A DNA stretch of 37,043 nucleotides, taken from positions 1-37,043 of the IMG/VR virus record IMGVR_UViG_3300042305_000537; one strand, given 5' to 3'. How positions within the stretch are numbered: position 1 is the first letter of the stretch; every line of letters starts with the position of its first letter. This document shows positions 27,641 through 35,642 of this stretch, in pieces. The notes beneath the pieces are model-generated. The model saw only the letters and a program-made list of their open reading frames with translations. It was not told the DNA's origin and did not search any database. The translations under genes were made by a program, and so were the position numbers. The DNA is from a virus.

Positions 27641-28687
27641 ATGTCAATTTCTCGCATTTTATCCGAATGCCCGAACGTGCAAATGTCACTATCGGAGCTT
27701 TTCATTGAGGTAGGTCAGCGCGAACAGCTACCTTTTCTCGAGTTTCTTAATTCACCTGAAAACGTAAAATTAATCCGTCAAGAAGTTGCACCCGGTCGCG
27801 GTAAGCTGAAGACGGTTGAGGCGCGTTGGATTCAGCGCCTACCCGAAACGGAAGTTGAAGAGGGCGGAGATATCCTTACGTGTACTTCGACTAACACTTA
27901 CGGCGATTCGACCACTACCTACACGCTTGAAACAACCGACACGTACATAGCTTCACAGTTGATTAACGCTGCTGATATTGCTCGCCATTGTCAGGAAAAC
28001 AGCCGTTACGTATTGGAAAGTGTTATGCGTTTAATGGATGTTATCGACCGTAAGGTAGCAAGCGCCGCCGCTACTCAAGCCGTTTCGTCAATCGGTGCAT
28101 GGGGTACTGAGGTTTCAGGATACTACACCGTATCGGGCGATTGTTTACGCGTTGCAACCCGTCAATCGGGCGGTCAAGCATTGAACGAATTTGCTTTGGC
28201 TGACATCTTGCAAGCTACACGCATGGCTAATTACCCGGGCGCGCCTGTGGTATTCGGCGGTGCTGAGATGCAGCGTTATGCTAATGCTGTGCAAGCTGGT
28301 TGCTGCACGCAATTCGGTATCGACTTGTTAGCGATTTCGCAACAAAACGGTTTCGGATTCGCTTACGATGCACGTTTGGCAGCGGCTCAAGGTTCACAGC
28401 TAAAGAACTTAGCTACGACTGCGGGCGCGATGCAATGGTTATCGTTTAACATGGCAGAATGGAACGCGGGTATTACACCAGTAGCGGGTAGCAATTATTC
28501 TAAGACTATTGCTTTCACACCAGCTGGAGTTCCTGTTGACCTAACCATGAAGGACGATTGCGGTAACTTATCTATCGTTTTGACGCACACTGGTAAACTC
28601 GTAACATTGCCGACCGACATTTACGAGGCTGGCGATAAATACGCAGGCGTTAACTATGTTAACTGCATTGAAATCGTAAACCCGTAG
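27641..28687 (+). CDS. Major capsid protein
   Basis: I start at ATG 27641, preceded by AACCTAAAAACAAA; the in-frame GTG at 27608 would include the leader helix. The 348-residue protein is of capsid size, starts MSISRILSECPNVQMSLSEL, and has a central domain with Ala-rich helices (DRKVASAAATQAVSSIG, LADILQATRMANYPG) and a C-terminal TKIAFTP-like strand region ending IVNP. Position after scaffold and portal supports an HK97-type coat protein; I infer rather than recognise the family. It ends on AAACCCG directly before TAG, see the frameshift feature. Its dedicated leader suggests strong, controlled expression. Confidence 0.75.
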   Translation: MSISRILSECPNVQMSLSELFIEVGQREQLPFLEFLNSPENVKLIRQEVAPGRGKLKTVEARWIQRLPETEVEEGGDILTCTSTNTYGDSTTTYTLETTDTYIASQLINAADIARHCQENSRYVLESVMRLMDVIDRKVASAAATQAVSSIGAWGTEVSGYYTVSGDCLRVATRQSGGQALNEFALADILQATRMANYPGAPVVFGGAEMQRYANAVQAGCCTQFGIDLLAISQQNGFGFAYDARLAAAQGSQLKNLATTAGAMQWLSFNMAEWNAGITPVAGSNYSKTIAFTPAGVPVDLTMKDDCGNLSIVLTHTGKLVTLPTDIYEAGDKYAGVNYVNCIEIVNP

Positions 28688-28767
28688 CAGCGTCCGTAAG
28701 TTTATTATCGCAAGCCGATGAGGACTTATTGACGCAAACTGGCTTAGATAATTTAGTAACCGAATAG
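28678..28767 (+). other. Candidate -1 frameshift site and capsid C-terminal extension
   Basis: AAACCCG (28678-28684) is a perfect X-XXY-YYZ heptamer in the capsid frame (GTA AAC CCG TAG). After a -1 shift, translation would continue for 27 codons from GTA 28684 to the TAG at 28765-28767, encoding VAASVSLLSQADEDLLTQTG and a further seven residues. The extension has no start codon of its own apart from a TTG near its end. A terminator follows at once. This would give a minor, longer coat protein, as in T7 gp10B. Confidence 0.45.
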
Positions 28768-28794
28768 AGGGGTGTAACAACCCCTCTTTTTTTT
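28766..28794 (+). terminator. Rho-independent terminator after capsid gene
   Basis: AGAGGGGT (28766-28773) pairs with ACCCCTCT (28780-28787) around GTAACA, followed by a run of T to 28794. The -7 element of the next promoter overlaps the end of the T-tract. Confidence 0.9.
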
Positions 28795-28801
28795 ATCTTT
28801 G
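28794..28801 (+). promoter_or_regulatory. Start-proximal -7 element
   Basis: TATCTTTG (28794-28801) ends five bases before ATG 28807. No clear -33 box is visible because the terminator stem occupies that place. A leaderless transcript is likely if active. Confidence 0.5.
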
Positions 28802-28806
28802 TGCTT

Positions 28807-29835
28807 ATGTGCTACGAATCACTTTTAGGCTTACGCGATTGCAACCTCGCAGAACCTACGACGGGCTTATATATCGACGAACTCGGTATAAATAACACCT
28901 TTTTAGGGCAATTAATAACCGACCAGTATAACAACGGTGTAGAATTGTTCGAAGATAAACGGGCTTTCGCTTGGAAAAAATTAAGCAGCGACGTATTAAC
29001 GCGCCTTAGTCCAATGATGAAAGCCGACACGATTATCGAATCGAAACGGGTGGGGCAAGTCGTAACCGATTACAGCAACATTCAAACGGCGTTAGGCGCG
29101 GGTAATTACGGCGGCATACGTGTTAAGATAAGCCCGAACACCTTAAGCTATCTAAACTTATTTATAAGCGATTTAACGTTAGCAATTGATTCGAGTAATA
29201 CGAACGTACCGATACTTGTTTTCGATATGACTACGTTGCAGCTAATCGATACAATAACATACACGGCGGGCGGCATCGAGTATTATATCGGTAAGGAGTT
29301 CGCAGCAAAGCGCCGCAAATTAGATTTGGCTTTTGTTTATGAATCGACTATGAACACGGTTAAATTTATCCCGAAAAAAGGTAGCTGCTACGATTGCGGC
29401 GGTTCGGTACGCGAGGCTCATATTTGCCCATTCGTAGATGCAATAGGTATTAACCTAACAACCGACGGCGTAAGCGTGTTAAGTAGTTCAAATAATAAGT
29501 ACACAACGGGTATGAGTTTAAATTACTCGGTTAGCTGCGACCGTAGAGGTTGGCTATGTTCAATCGGTAATCAAATGAGTTTAGCTTTAGCCTATGCCAC
29601 AGCCGTAGAAATATACAACTACGCGTTAACGGTAAGCCCTAACCAACGGGCGAACACCTCGGTAATCGTAAACAAGGGCGCAAAGGATTTAGGCGGTATA
29701 ACAAACGCCCGCGATATAGCAGCCGACCAATACAATACTGAATTAACGGCGATGCTTCAAAATATGCGATTGCCTGACGATAACCATTGCTTCGATTGCC
29801 GTAAAAACATTAAATACGTAACGGCGTTACCATGA
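28807..29835 (+). CDS. Cys-rich structural protein, possible connector (342 aa)
   Basis: ATG 28807 is chosen over the GTG two codons upstream because it sits at the usual spacing from TATCTTTG. The product starts MCYESLLGLRDCN, has a beta-rich centre (NVPILVFDMTTLQLIDTITY) and paired Cys motifs (CYDCGG near residue 196, CFDCRK near the C-terminus). Its location between capsid and small connector genes suggests a head-tail connector or accessory head protein. No family is recognised. Confidence 0.6.
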   Translation: MCYESLLGLRDCNLAEPTTGLYIDELGINNTFLGQLITDQYNNGVELFEDKRAFAWKKLSSDVLTRLSPMMKADTIIESKRVGQVVTDYSNIQTALGAGNYGGIRVKISPNTLSYLNLFISDLTLAIDSSNTNVPILVFDMTTLQLIDTITYTAGGIEYYIGKEFAAKRRKLDLAFVYESTMNTVKFIPKKGSCYDCGGSVREAHICPFVDAIGINLTTDGVSVLSSSNNKYTTGMSLNYSVSCDRRGWLCSIGNQMSLALAYATAVEIYNYALTVSPNQRANTSVIVNKGAKDLGGITNARDIAADQYNTELTAMLQNMRLPDDNHCFDCRKNIKYVTALP

Positions 29836-30338
29836 GTCCACAGGAAGTCGATAAAAGGCTTAATGCGCTTTATGATGGTTGGCTTTCAAACTTTGACCCA
29901 CTATATGAAGCGGTTGACGAATTAAGGCGGTTAATGCGTATTCGGATTTTCGATTCAACTGGCAAACACCAAAACACGGCGGGGCAAACTATACCACTAC
30001 CCGCAAGGCGAGGCGGCGATTATACTACGCCTTATTCACCGGGCTACACACCTAAAAAAAAGATACGCAAAAACCCTTTAGAGCTAACTGGCTTTTTAGC
30101 GCGTAACTTTTCAAACGAACCAATACTCCAACAAGGGTTAACAGCCGCGTTAATGTTAGAAGACCGCGAATATTTAAAGGCGCAGGGCTTACAATTCGGC
30201 AAAGCGGTTAACCCCGTTTATGAATCGTTTGGCGGTTACGGGGTAATCTTTATACCTAACGAAGAAGAAGAAGCGGAATTTTTGCGCTTACATACCGAAC
30301 TAATAATTGCAGCAATTAATAAACAATTGGGAGCATGA
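29832..30338 (+). CDS. Probable head-tail connector or tail completion protein (168 aa)
   Basis: The gene starts at an ATGA overlap. The product has a helical N-terminus (DPLYEAVDELRRLMRIRIFD), a Pro-rich middle and a C-terminal part FGGYGVIFIPNEEEEAEFL. Its size and its order between the capsid-region gene and a protein with a terminator-like N-terminal domain are those of phage virion morphogenesis (tail completion) proteins, some of which share the RRLM-x-x-I-F-D...F...G-pattern. Assignment is from context and overall pattern. Confidence 0.5.
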   Translation: MSPQEVDKRLNALYDGWLSNFDPLYEAVDELRRLMRIRIFDSTGKHQNTAGQTIPLPARRGGDYTTPYSPGYTPKKKIRKNPLELTGFLARNFSNEPILQQGLTAALMLEDREYLKAQGLQFGKAVNPVYESFGGYGVIFIPNEEEEAEFLRLHTELIIAAINKQLGA

Positions 30339-32641
30339 TTTTAAAAAGCATTATCGACCGCTTAAACCAACGCGTAGAAGTAAGTAATATATTCGACCGC
30401 ATTTATGGTCTATGCGAGCTTACGGGCGATAAAGGATGGATTTACTACATAGGCGACGGGCAAGCAATACCCGTAACGGATTACGATTCAAAACAAGGTA
30501 CTTTATTTTGGGCGAAGCGCGGTAAGGTAAACATTTCGAAAATCGATAGCCTACGGGTTAGCGGATGCAAGCAAATGTATTCGACGAAATTTAACCTTTC
30601 GGCTTACGCGATAGTTCGCAAATCGCACCTACCCTGCGACGGCGAAGATGCGGGCGATTGGGTAGCATCACGGGTTTATAAGTTAGTAAGCGGTCGCGAT
30701 TATGGATTTAAAGACGTTATCGACGTTGTTAGCTACGAAGTAATCCCGAACGGCTACACGGTGGGCGATAAAACGTTACCGCCTAATTTTGAGTTTGCCA
30801 CGGTTGTAATCGAGTTAGAAGTTGAGATTGTTAGCGGCTCAGAGGATACGTGCTACGATATTTGCAACACGGGCGACATACCATTACCGCCCGACTTTTT
30901 ACCGTGTACGCCTTGCTTAACCGAGGTCGCGGTTGACGGGGTTACGATTACTGGAAATGGTACACCTAGCGACCCTTTAATAGCCGTAGGCGGTGGGGGC
31001 GGTACACCTTTAACCGTTAAAGACGAAGGAACGAACGTAAGCACCAACACCACGACGTTAAATTTCACGGGCGCGGGCGTAACGGCTTCGCTTACTTCGC
31101 CGGGCGTGGTTGAGGTAAACATACCCAGCGGGGGCGGTGGCGGCGGCACGTTGTTAGCTTTGCCTTTTACAACCGACCATTTAAGCGCTACGGGTAACGC
31201 ATACGCGATTAATGACGTAGTATATTATTTAGGTAACGTATATCGGTGCATTGCAAATAATGATAGCATACTACCAACAAACGCTACCTATTGGACTAAC
31301 CTCGGGGCGGGTTTTCCACTTGTAGAACAGCCCTCCGATTGGAGCGCTACAAGCGGAAATAATCAAATATTAAATAAGCCTACTATACCCGTTACTATTG
31401 TTGAAGACGTAACAGCAAGCGCGCCGTTAAGCTCCAGCGGTGGGGCTACACCCGATATAAGTATAACGCAGGCTACAACGGTAAGCGACGGTTATTTAAG
31501 CGCAACCGATTTTAATACGTTCGACGGTAAGCAAGACGCTTTAACGGCAGGTACAGGTATTGACTTAACAGGTAACATAGTAACCAATACAGCGCCCGAC
31601 CAAACCGTAACGCTAACCGCTGGAACAGGCATAAGCACAAGCGGTACTTACCCCAATTTCACCATTGACAACACCGCACCCGACCAAATAGTAAGCATCA
31701 CAGGCGGAACGGATATAACCGTAAGCGGTACATATCCGAGCTTCACGATTGATAGCACCGCAGCGACAGGAATGCAAGGCGGTCAGGCAACGGGGACTGA
31801 TACCTACGCGGTAACTATTCCGGGCGTTACGGGTTACAACCTCAACGATGCTTACGCGATAGGATTCACCAACGCGAATACAGGCGCATCCACGTTAAAC
31901 ATTAACGGGCTTGGAGCGGTTAACATTGCAAAGAATAACACCGTGCCAATCATAGGCGGAGACATTGCAGCCAACCAACAATTCGTTGCAATCTATGACG
32001 GCACGAACTTTCAAATACTTGGCGTTGCACCGAATCAAATGTTCGCATACATCACAAATGCGGACAGCGTAACGATTAACCGAGGGCAGCCTGTCTATGC
32101 CTTTGGCGCAACAGGCGACCGAATGACGGTGAAGCTCGCTAATAACACATCTGAGGCGACCAGCTCCAAAACGGTGGGGCTTGTATTTAGCAGTTCGATT
32201 GGGCCAAATCAAAAGGGCTACATCATTACTCAGGGCGTAGTTGATGGCCTCAATACTGGGATGTTTACCGCAGGCGATACGCTTTATGTAGGCAATACCG
32301 CAGGCTCACTAACCAACACGCTGCCGTTAGCGCCAAACCACTTGACACGCATCGGAATTGTTGAGCGTGCGAATGCAGGCAACGGGCAAATTTACGTCTT
32401 TGTACAAAACGGCTTCCAGCTTGACGAGCTTTCAGATGTGGACATCACAACCGTTACGCCCGTGAATAATGACTTTTTAGTTTACACTACTGGCGTTAAC
32501 AACCTTTGGAAGAATCGAAGTTTGGGCAATGTGTTAGGCGGCACAACCTCGCAGTACGTGCGCGGAGACGGCAGCCTTGCGACATTGCCAAGCTCACCAA
32601 CTGAAGACCAAATAATTTTACTCACTCAAATATTCTCATAA
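30335..32641 (+). CDS. Chimeric connector/tail-fibre protein (768 aa)
   Basis: Residues 1-180 form a compact alpha/beta domain (MILKSIIDRLNQRVEVSNIF; FATVVIELEVEIV) resembling neck or tail-terminator proteins. After a Cys pair (CTPC) and Gly-rich linkers (GGGGG), the protein becomes a fibre. Two tandem 28-residue repeats start with TAPDQTVTLTAGTGISTSG and TAPDQIVSITGGTDITVSG (about residues 422-477), and a shaft with EDVTASAPLSSSGGATPDIS-type segments comes before them. The C-terminal 300 residues look like a beta-rich head. Codon use changes around 31600, suggesting a module join. Fusion of a neck-like domain to a fibre is unusual; a role at the neck (whisker) or tail side fibre is possible. 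Confidence 0.6.
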   Translation: MILKSIIDRLNQRVEVSNIFDRIYGLCELTGDKGWIYYIGDGQAIPVTDYDSKQGTLFWAKRGKVNISKIDSLRVSGCKQMYSTKFNLSAYAIVRKSHLPCDGEDAGDWVASRVYKLVSGRDYGFKDVIDVVSYEVIPNGYTVGDKTLPPNFEFATVVIELEVEIVSGSEDTCYDICNTGDIPLPPDFLPCTPCLTEVAVDGVTITGNGTPSDPLIAVGGGGGTPLTVKDEGTNVSTNTTTLNFTGAGVTASLTSPGVVEVNIPSGGGGGGTLLALPFTTDHLSATGNAYAINDVVYYLGNVYRCIANNDSILPTNATYWTNLGAGFPLVEQPSDWSATSGNNQILNKPTIPVTIVEDVTASAPLSSSGGATPDISITQATTVSDGYLSATDFNTFDGKQDALTAGTGIDLTGNIVTNTAPDQTVTLTAGTGISTSGTYPNFTIDNTAPDQIVSITGGTDITVSGTYPSFTIDSTAATGMQGGQATGTDTYAVTIPGVTGYNLNDAYAIGFTNANTGASTLNINGLGAVNIAKNNTVPIIGGDIAANQQFVAIYDGTNFQILGVAPNQMFAYITNADSVTINRGQPVYAFGATGDRMTVKLANNTSEATSSKTVGLVFSSSIGPNQKGYIITQGVVDGLNTGMFTAGDTLYVGNTAGSLTNTLPLAPNHLTRIGIVERANAGNGQIYVFVQNGFQLDELSDVDITTVTPVNNDFLVYTTGVNNLWKNRSLGNVLGGTTSQYVRGDGSLATLPSSPTEDQIILLTQIFS

Positions 32642-32642
32642 A

Positions 32643-32999
32643 ATGCCAACATATTCAAAAGTAAAACTAAGCGCAAGCACAAGCGGCAGACCAGTCAAGG
32701 TTGTTGCAACAGCATCGAGCGGAACTACTATCCACGCAACAAGTGGCAGCGCATCGATTGACGAAGTGTATCTCTATGCCAACAACACCGACAGCGTTAC
32801 GCGCACATTAACGATTCAATGGGGCGGAACAACAGCCCCGGATGATAGCATCGTTGTTGGCATTGCTCCGCAGGCTGGTATCTTTTTGGTAGTTCCGGGC
32901 TTGATATTAGTGGACACAGGCGCAGCGGTAACAGTACGCGCCTTCGCAAGTGCTGCCAATGTCATCAACATAACTGGCTATGTAAACCGTATCGTATGA
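32643..32999 (+). CDS. Small beta-sandwich virion protein (118 aa)
   Basis: The product starts MPTYSKVKLSASTSGRPVKV and has DEVYLYANNTDSVTRTLTIQ, WGGTTAPDD and VVPGLILVDTGAAVTVRAFA, all predicted strands. This pattern is common in small phage proteins encoded among fibre genes. It lies one base after the fibre gene and overlaps the next gene by four. It is likely a minor tail/fibre-associated protein; exact function unknown. Confidence 0.65.
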   Translation: MPTYSKVKLSASTSGRPVKVVATASSGTTIHATSGSASIDEVYLYANNTDSVTRTLTIQWGGTTAPDDSIVVGIAPQAGIFLVVPGLILVDTGAAVTVRAFASAANVINITGYVNRIV

Positions 33000-33805
33000 G
33001 AATTATTACGAGGCGAGACACTGGGCTACTTACGCAATGGACTTTTGGCGGTTCAGCAATCGATGCGGATGCTGTTGCGTTTAATAATGCGGCAGGCATT
33101 ACAAATACCACTGAAGCCAATGCCATAATAACGCTTGTATCAGGGTTGAAATCCAACAACCTTTGGACTAAGTTCAATGCGATTTATCCATTTGTTGGTG
33201 GCAGCGCATCAAGCCATAAGTTCAATCTTATCAATTCAGCCGATACAGATGCAGCATTCAGGCTGTCATTCGTTGGAGGCTGGACACATAGCGCAAACGG
33301 CGCACAGCCGAACGGAACAAACGGCTATGCAAATACGTTTCTGAATCCGAATGCAATTTTATCCTTGACATCTACACACGTTTCGGTTTATTCTCGAACG
33401 CTTACGGTAGGTGTAGCGGTTGAATTAGGCTCATGGGATGGCAACAATGGATTTACTCAGCTAAGAGCAGCCGCCAACGCTGTGTTAGGCTCTACTAACA
33501 GTATATTAAACTTTACAACTACGGCAGATGCGAGAGGCTTTTGGATAGCCTCTAAACGAGCGAACAACGATAGAGAGGCATACCTTAATGGCGTAACTCA
33601 AACAACTGTAACGGCAATTGATACAACAGCCTATCCGAATTTGAATATCTTTTTGGGTGCGCGTAATGATAACGGAACTGCGAATGTATTTTCCAATAAG
33701 CAGTTAGCCTTTGCATCAGTAGGCTCGGGATTGACGGATGCAGAGGTGACAACATTTAACACACTTGTAACAACCTTTCAAACATCCCTAAGCCGCAACG
33801 TATGA
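32996..33805 (+). CDS. Receptor-binding protein candidate with lectin-like domain
   Basis: The 269-residue product begins MRIITRRDTGLLTQWTFGGS and has, from about residue 95, a concanavalin/LamG-like beta-sandwich pattern: LSFVGGWTHSANGAQPNGTN, VELGSWDGNNGFTQL, FWIASKRANNDREAYLNG and IFLGARNDNGTAN. Such domains bind glycans. With ATGA overlaps on both sides it belongs to the fibre operon, so it probably contacts the host surface. Codon use differs from the head genes, as in the adjoining fibre region. Confidence 0.65.
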   Translation: MRIITRRDTGLLTQWTFGGSAIDADAVAFNNAAGITNTTEANAIITLVSGLKSNNLWTKFNAIYPFVGGSASSHKFNLINSADTDAAFRLSFVGGWTHSANGAQPNGTNGYANTFLNPNAILSLTSTHVSVYSRTLTVGVAVELGSWDGNNGFTQLRAAANAVLGSTNSILNFTTTADARGFWIASKRANNDREAYLNGVTQTTVTAIDTTAYPNLNIFLGARNDNGTANVFSNKQLAFASVGSGLTDAEVTTFNTLVTTFQTSLSRNV

Positions 33806-34005
33806 TAACCGTTTATATGCTCACACAAGACCAAGCCAACCAGCTCAAAGGTATTGAATACACTACCGACATGACCTTTAACCCTATCCAAGATGCAGAT
33901 GGCAACTGGATAATAAGCCGCGAAGAGGTAAGCACTACCACGATTGACTGGGTTAAAGAATTGCCAACGATTGAATACAATCCGAAAGTCATTGATTTTT
34001 TTTAA
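33802..34005 (+). CDS. Small fibre-region protein (67 aa)
   Basis: ATG 33802 overlaps the preceding stop. The product (MITVYMLTQDQANQLKGIEY...) continues FNPIQDADGNWIISREEV and TIDWVKELPTIEYNPK. The short strand-plus-NWIIS pattern resembles small proteins beside tail fibre genes, possibly fibre chaperones or caps, but this is a guess from location. Confidence 0.6.
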   Translation: MITVYMLTQDQANQLKGIEYTTDMTFNPIQDADGNWIISREEVSTTTIDWVKELPTIEYNPKVIDFF

Positions 34006-34010
34006 CTTTG
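34003..34010 (+). promoter_or_regulatory. Possible -7 element
   Basis: TAACTTTG (34003-34010) overlaps the end of the preceding gene and lies 15 bases before ATG 34026. A TTG occurs at 33992 but at too short a spacing, so the promoter is uncertain. Confidence 0.35.
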
Positions 34011-34025
34011 TAAAAAATAACTACT

Positions 34026-34523
34026 ATGGCAGGCGTAAAAGTTACCGATTTAACCACGTTAGCAACGGCAGACCCTACTGACATCATGTACATCGTGGAT
34101 ACAACTGCGAACCAATCGAAGCAGATTGAAGTTCAAGACATTTATTCAGGGATGCCGCAGTTTGCGAGTGGCAGCTATACTCCGACCGTATCTAATGAGA
34201 CATATAGCGAGGTTGTAACGCCTTACGTAAGCTTTTACACAAAGGTCGGCAATGTTGTTAATGTATCAATCCGCTTAGATGTTCAGCTCGATGCAGCCCA
34301 AACAGATGCGGCATTTGAATTAAGCCTGCCAGTTGCCACTACTTTTTCAGGTCCAAGACAAGTGAATGGTTCAATCACGTTCGATACAAATATTGGTAAC
34401 GTAACTAGTTTGGGGTTAAACTCAATTCCATCTGGCAGCACAATTCAAATCAATATTACATCTAACACAGCTGGCGATTTGTTTTCGTATGTGTTTGTGA
34501 CTGCACAATATTTAGTAATCTAA
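34026..34523 (+). CDS. Fibre-like protein (165 aa)
   Basis: The product starts MAGVKVTDLTTLATADPTDI, a motif (VTDLT.L...DP.D..YIVD) typical of the N-termini of phage fibre or spike attachment proteins, and continues beta-rich (SGSYTPTVSNETYSEVV; YTKVGNVVNVSIRLDVQLD). It is probably a short tail fibre or spike. Its stop overlaps the endolysin start by one base, linking the fibre and lysis genes. Confidence 0.65.
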   Translation: MAGVKVTDLTTLATADPTDIMYIVDTTANQSKQIEVQDIYSGMPQFASGSYTPTVSNETYSEVVTPYVSFYTKVGNVVNVSIRLDVQLDAAQTDAAFELSLPVATTFSGPRQVNGSITFDTNIGNVTSLGLNSIPSGSTIQINITSNTAGDLFSYVFVTAQYLVI

Positions 34524-34981
34524 TGCGCTCCACCTCGCTGCTTGGTCTGAATCTGATTAAGAAGTACGAGGGCTTGCGACTTAGCGCGTACCTTTGCCCT
34601 GCTGGAGTACCGACCATAGGTTACGGCTCGACACGCCACCCGAACGGCAAGAAGGTGCTGCTCGGCGAAAAGCTCAACAGCGAAAAGGAAGCAACGCAAT
34701 TACTACTCGCCACGCTTTCGCCCTATGAGGATGCAGTCAATAAGCACCTACCTAACCTCAACCAGTGCCAGTTCGATGCGCTTGTGGCATTCAGCTACAA
34801 CGTGGGCACAGGGGCGTTGGTGAAGTCAACGCTCATGCGCAAGGCAAAAGCCAACGCAGCCGACCCGAGCATACTCGATGAGTTCCTACGCTGGAACAAA
34901 GCAGGGGGCAAAGTGCTTACAGGGCTTACCAATCGCCGCAGGGATGAGGCGAATTTGTATTTCTCACTTTGTAACTTTTAG
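34523..34981 (+). CDS. Endolysin, GH24 lysozyme (T4-type muramidase)
   Basis: The 152-residue protein is a minimal GH24 domain. IKKYEGLRLSAYLCPAG (12-28) contains the catalytic Glu E16; C25 stands where T4 lysozyme has Asp20, and PTIGYGS supplies T31, giving the E-8x-C-5x-T form known in other phages. VAFSYNVGTGAL and GLTNRRRDEANLY are the other conserved segments. There is no signal peptide or SAR segment at the N-terminus, so release needs the holin encoded downstream. It cleaves the MurNAc-GlcNAc bonds of the host wall. Confidence 0.93.
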   Translation: MRSTSLLGLNLIKKYEGLRLSAYLCPAGVPTIGYGSTRHPNGKKVLLGEKLNSEKEATQLLLATLSPYEDAVNKHLPNLNQCQFDALVAFSYNVGTGALVKSTLMRKAKANAADPSILDEFLRWNKAGGKVLTGLTNRRRDEANLYFSLCNF

Positions 34982-35027
34982 CCCTACGTTGCCCAAACGT
35001 GGGTAAGGTTTTGGCGTATATTCACAT

Positions 35028-35234
35028 ATGCCGAAAAGAACTACTAAACCAAGGCGAATACTCGATGTGATTGTGAAGCACTGGCGTTCGACAATCGGGT
35101 CGCTGATGATTTTGGTATCAATCTTTTTGCTCATATTCAAAGTGATTACAGCCGAGACATTAACAGCCATTATTGCAGCACTAATAGCCGCAGGATATAT
35201 CCCCAAAGCCAAGAGCGATGCAGCAGATTCGTAG
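35028..35234 (+). CDS. Holin candidate
   Basis: The 68-residue protein has a basic N-terminus (MPKRTTKPRR), a transmembrane segment (TIGSLMILVSIFLLIFKVI, about 22-40) and a second hydrophobic stretch (TLTAIIAALIAAGYI, 44-58), ending in a charged tail. Size, topology and position straight after the endolysin fit a class II holin. A hairpin (CCC-ACGTT/AACGT-GGG, about 34982-35002) lies between the two genes. No sequence family is claimed. Confidence 0.65.
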   Translation: MPKRTTKPRRILDVIVKHWRSTIGSLMILVSIFLLIFKVITAETLTAIIAALIAAGYIPKAKSDAADS

Positions 35235-35610
35235 AGACACCGTGAAAATTGCGAGGCATAACAAGATAAACCTCGACACAATGAGCTGGGAGGCGGCTCA
35301 TGCAGATACCTCATTCGCGCAATCCAACCGCGAAAGCTTTCAGGCTGTCATGGCTCAACCGCCAAAGCCGAAAGTACTCACGGCATTCGACACAATTCAG
35401 CCGTGTGATGTATCTTTGTACCCAGCCGCCACGTATTACATCCCCAAAAGTCAGATTGTAAGAAATGAGCCGCAAAGTAAAATGCCTATGAATTACGATA
35501 TACTCGCCAGCGGAATAGTTTTAACGTTTACGATGTTGCTATCTGTTAAATATGCGCTCGGTTGCGTACCTGCATGGACGGCGTTATTTAAGGATTTAAG
35601 AAACGTTTAG
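35218..35610 (+). CDS. Membrane protein in lysis cassette (130 aa)
   Basis: ATG 35218 overlaps the holin by 17 bases. The first 90 residues are hydrophilic, and the C-terminal part has one transmembrane segment (ILASGIVLTFTMLLSVKYAL, about 95-114) near the end. It may be a lysis accessory protein (antiholin or spanin partner), judged from the position between holin and spanin-like genes; nothing in the sequence proves it. Confidence 0.6.
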   Translation: MQQIRRDTVKIARHNKINLDTMSWEAAHADTSFAQSNRESFQAVMAQPPKPKVLTAFDTIQPCDVSLYPAATYYIPKSQIVRNEPQSKMPMNYDILASGIVLTFTMLLSVKYALGCVPAWTALFKDLRNV

Positions 35611-35630
35611 TAAAATTTAACACTATTGCT

Positions 35631-35638
35631 TAAATTTG
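35631..35638 (+). promoter_or_regulatory. Start-proximal -7 element
   Basis: TAAATTTG (35631-35638) lies four bases before the GTG start at 35643. GTTTAG about 20 bases upstream is a weak -33 candidate. It suggests separate, leaderless expression of the PAS-HisKA gene. Confidence 0.45.
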
Positions 35639-35642
35639 CAAT

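Noticed and set aside
34982-35010. Terminator between endolysin and holin
   Set aside because: An 8-bp bulged stem (CCC-ACGTT/AACGT-GGG) exists, but no T-tract follows.
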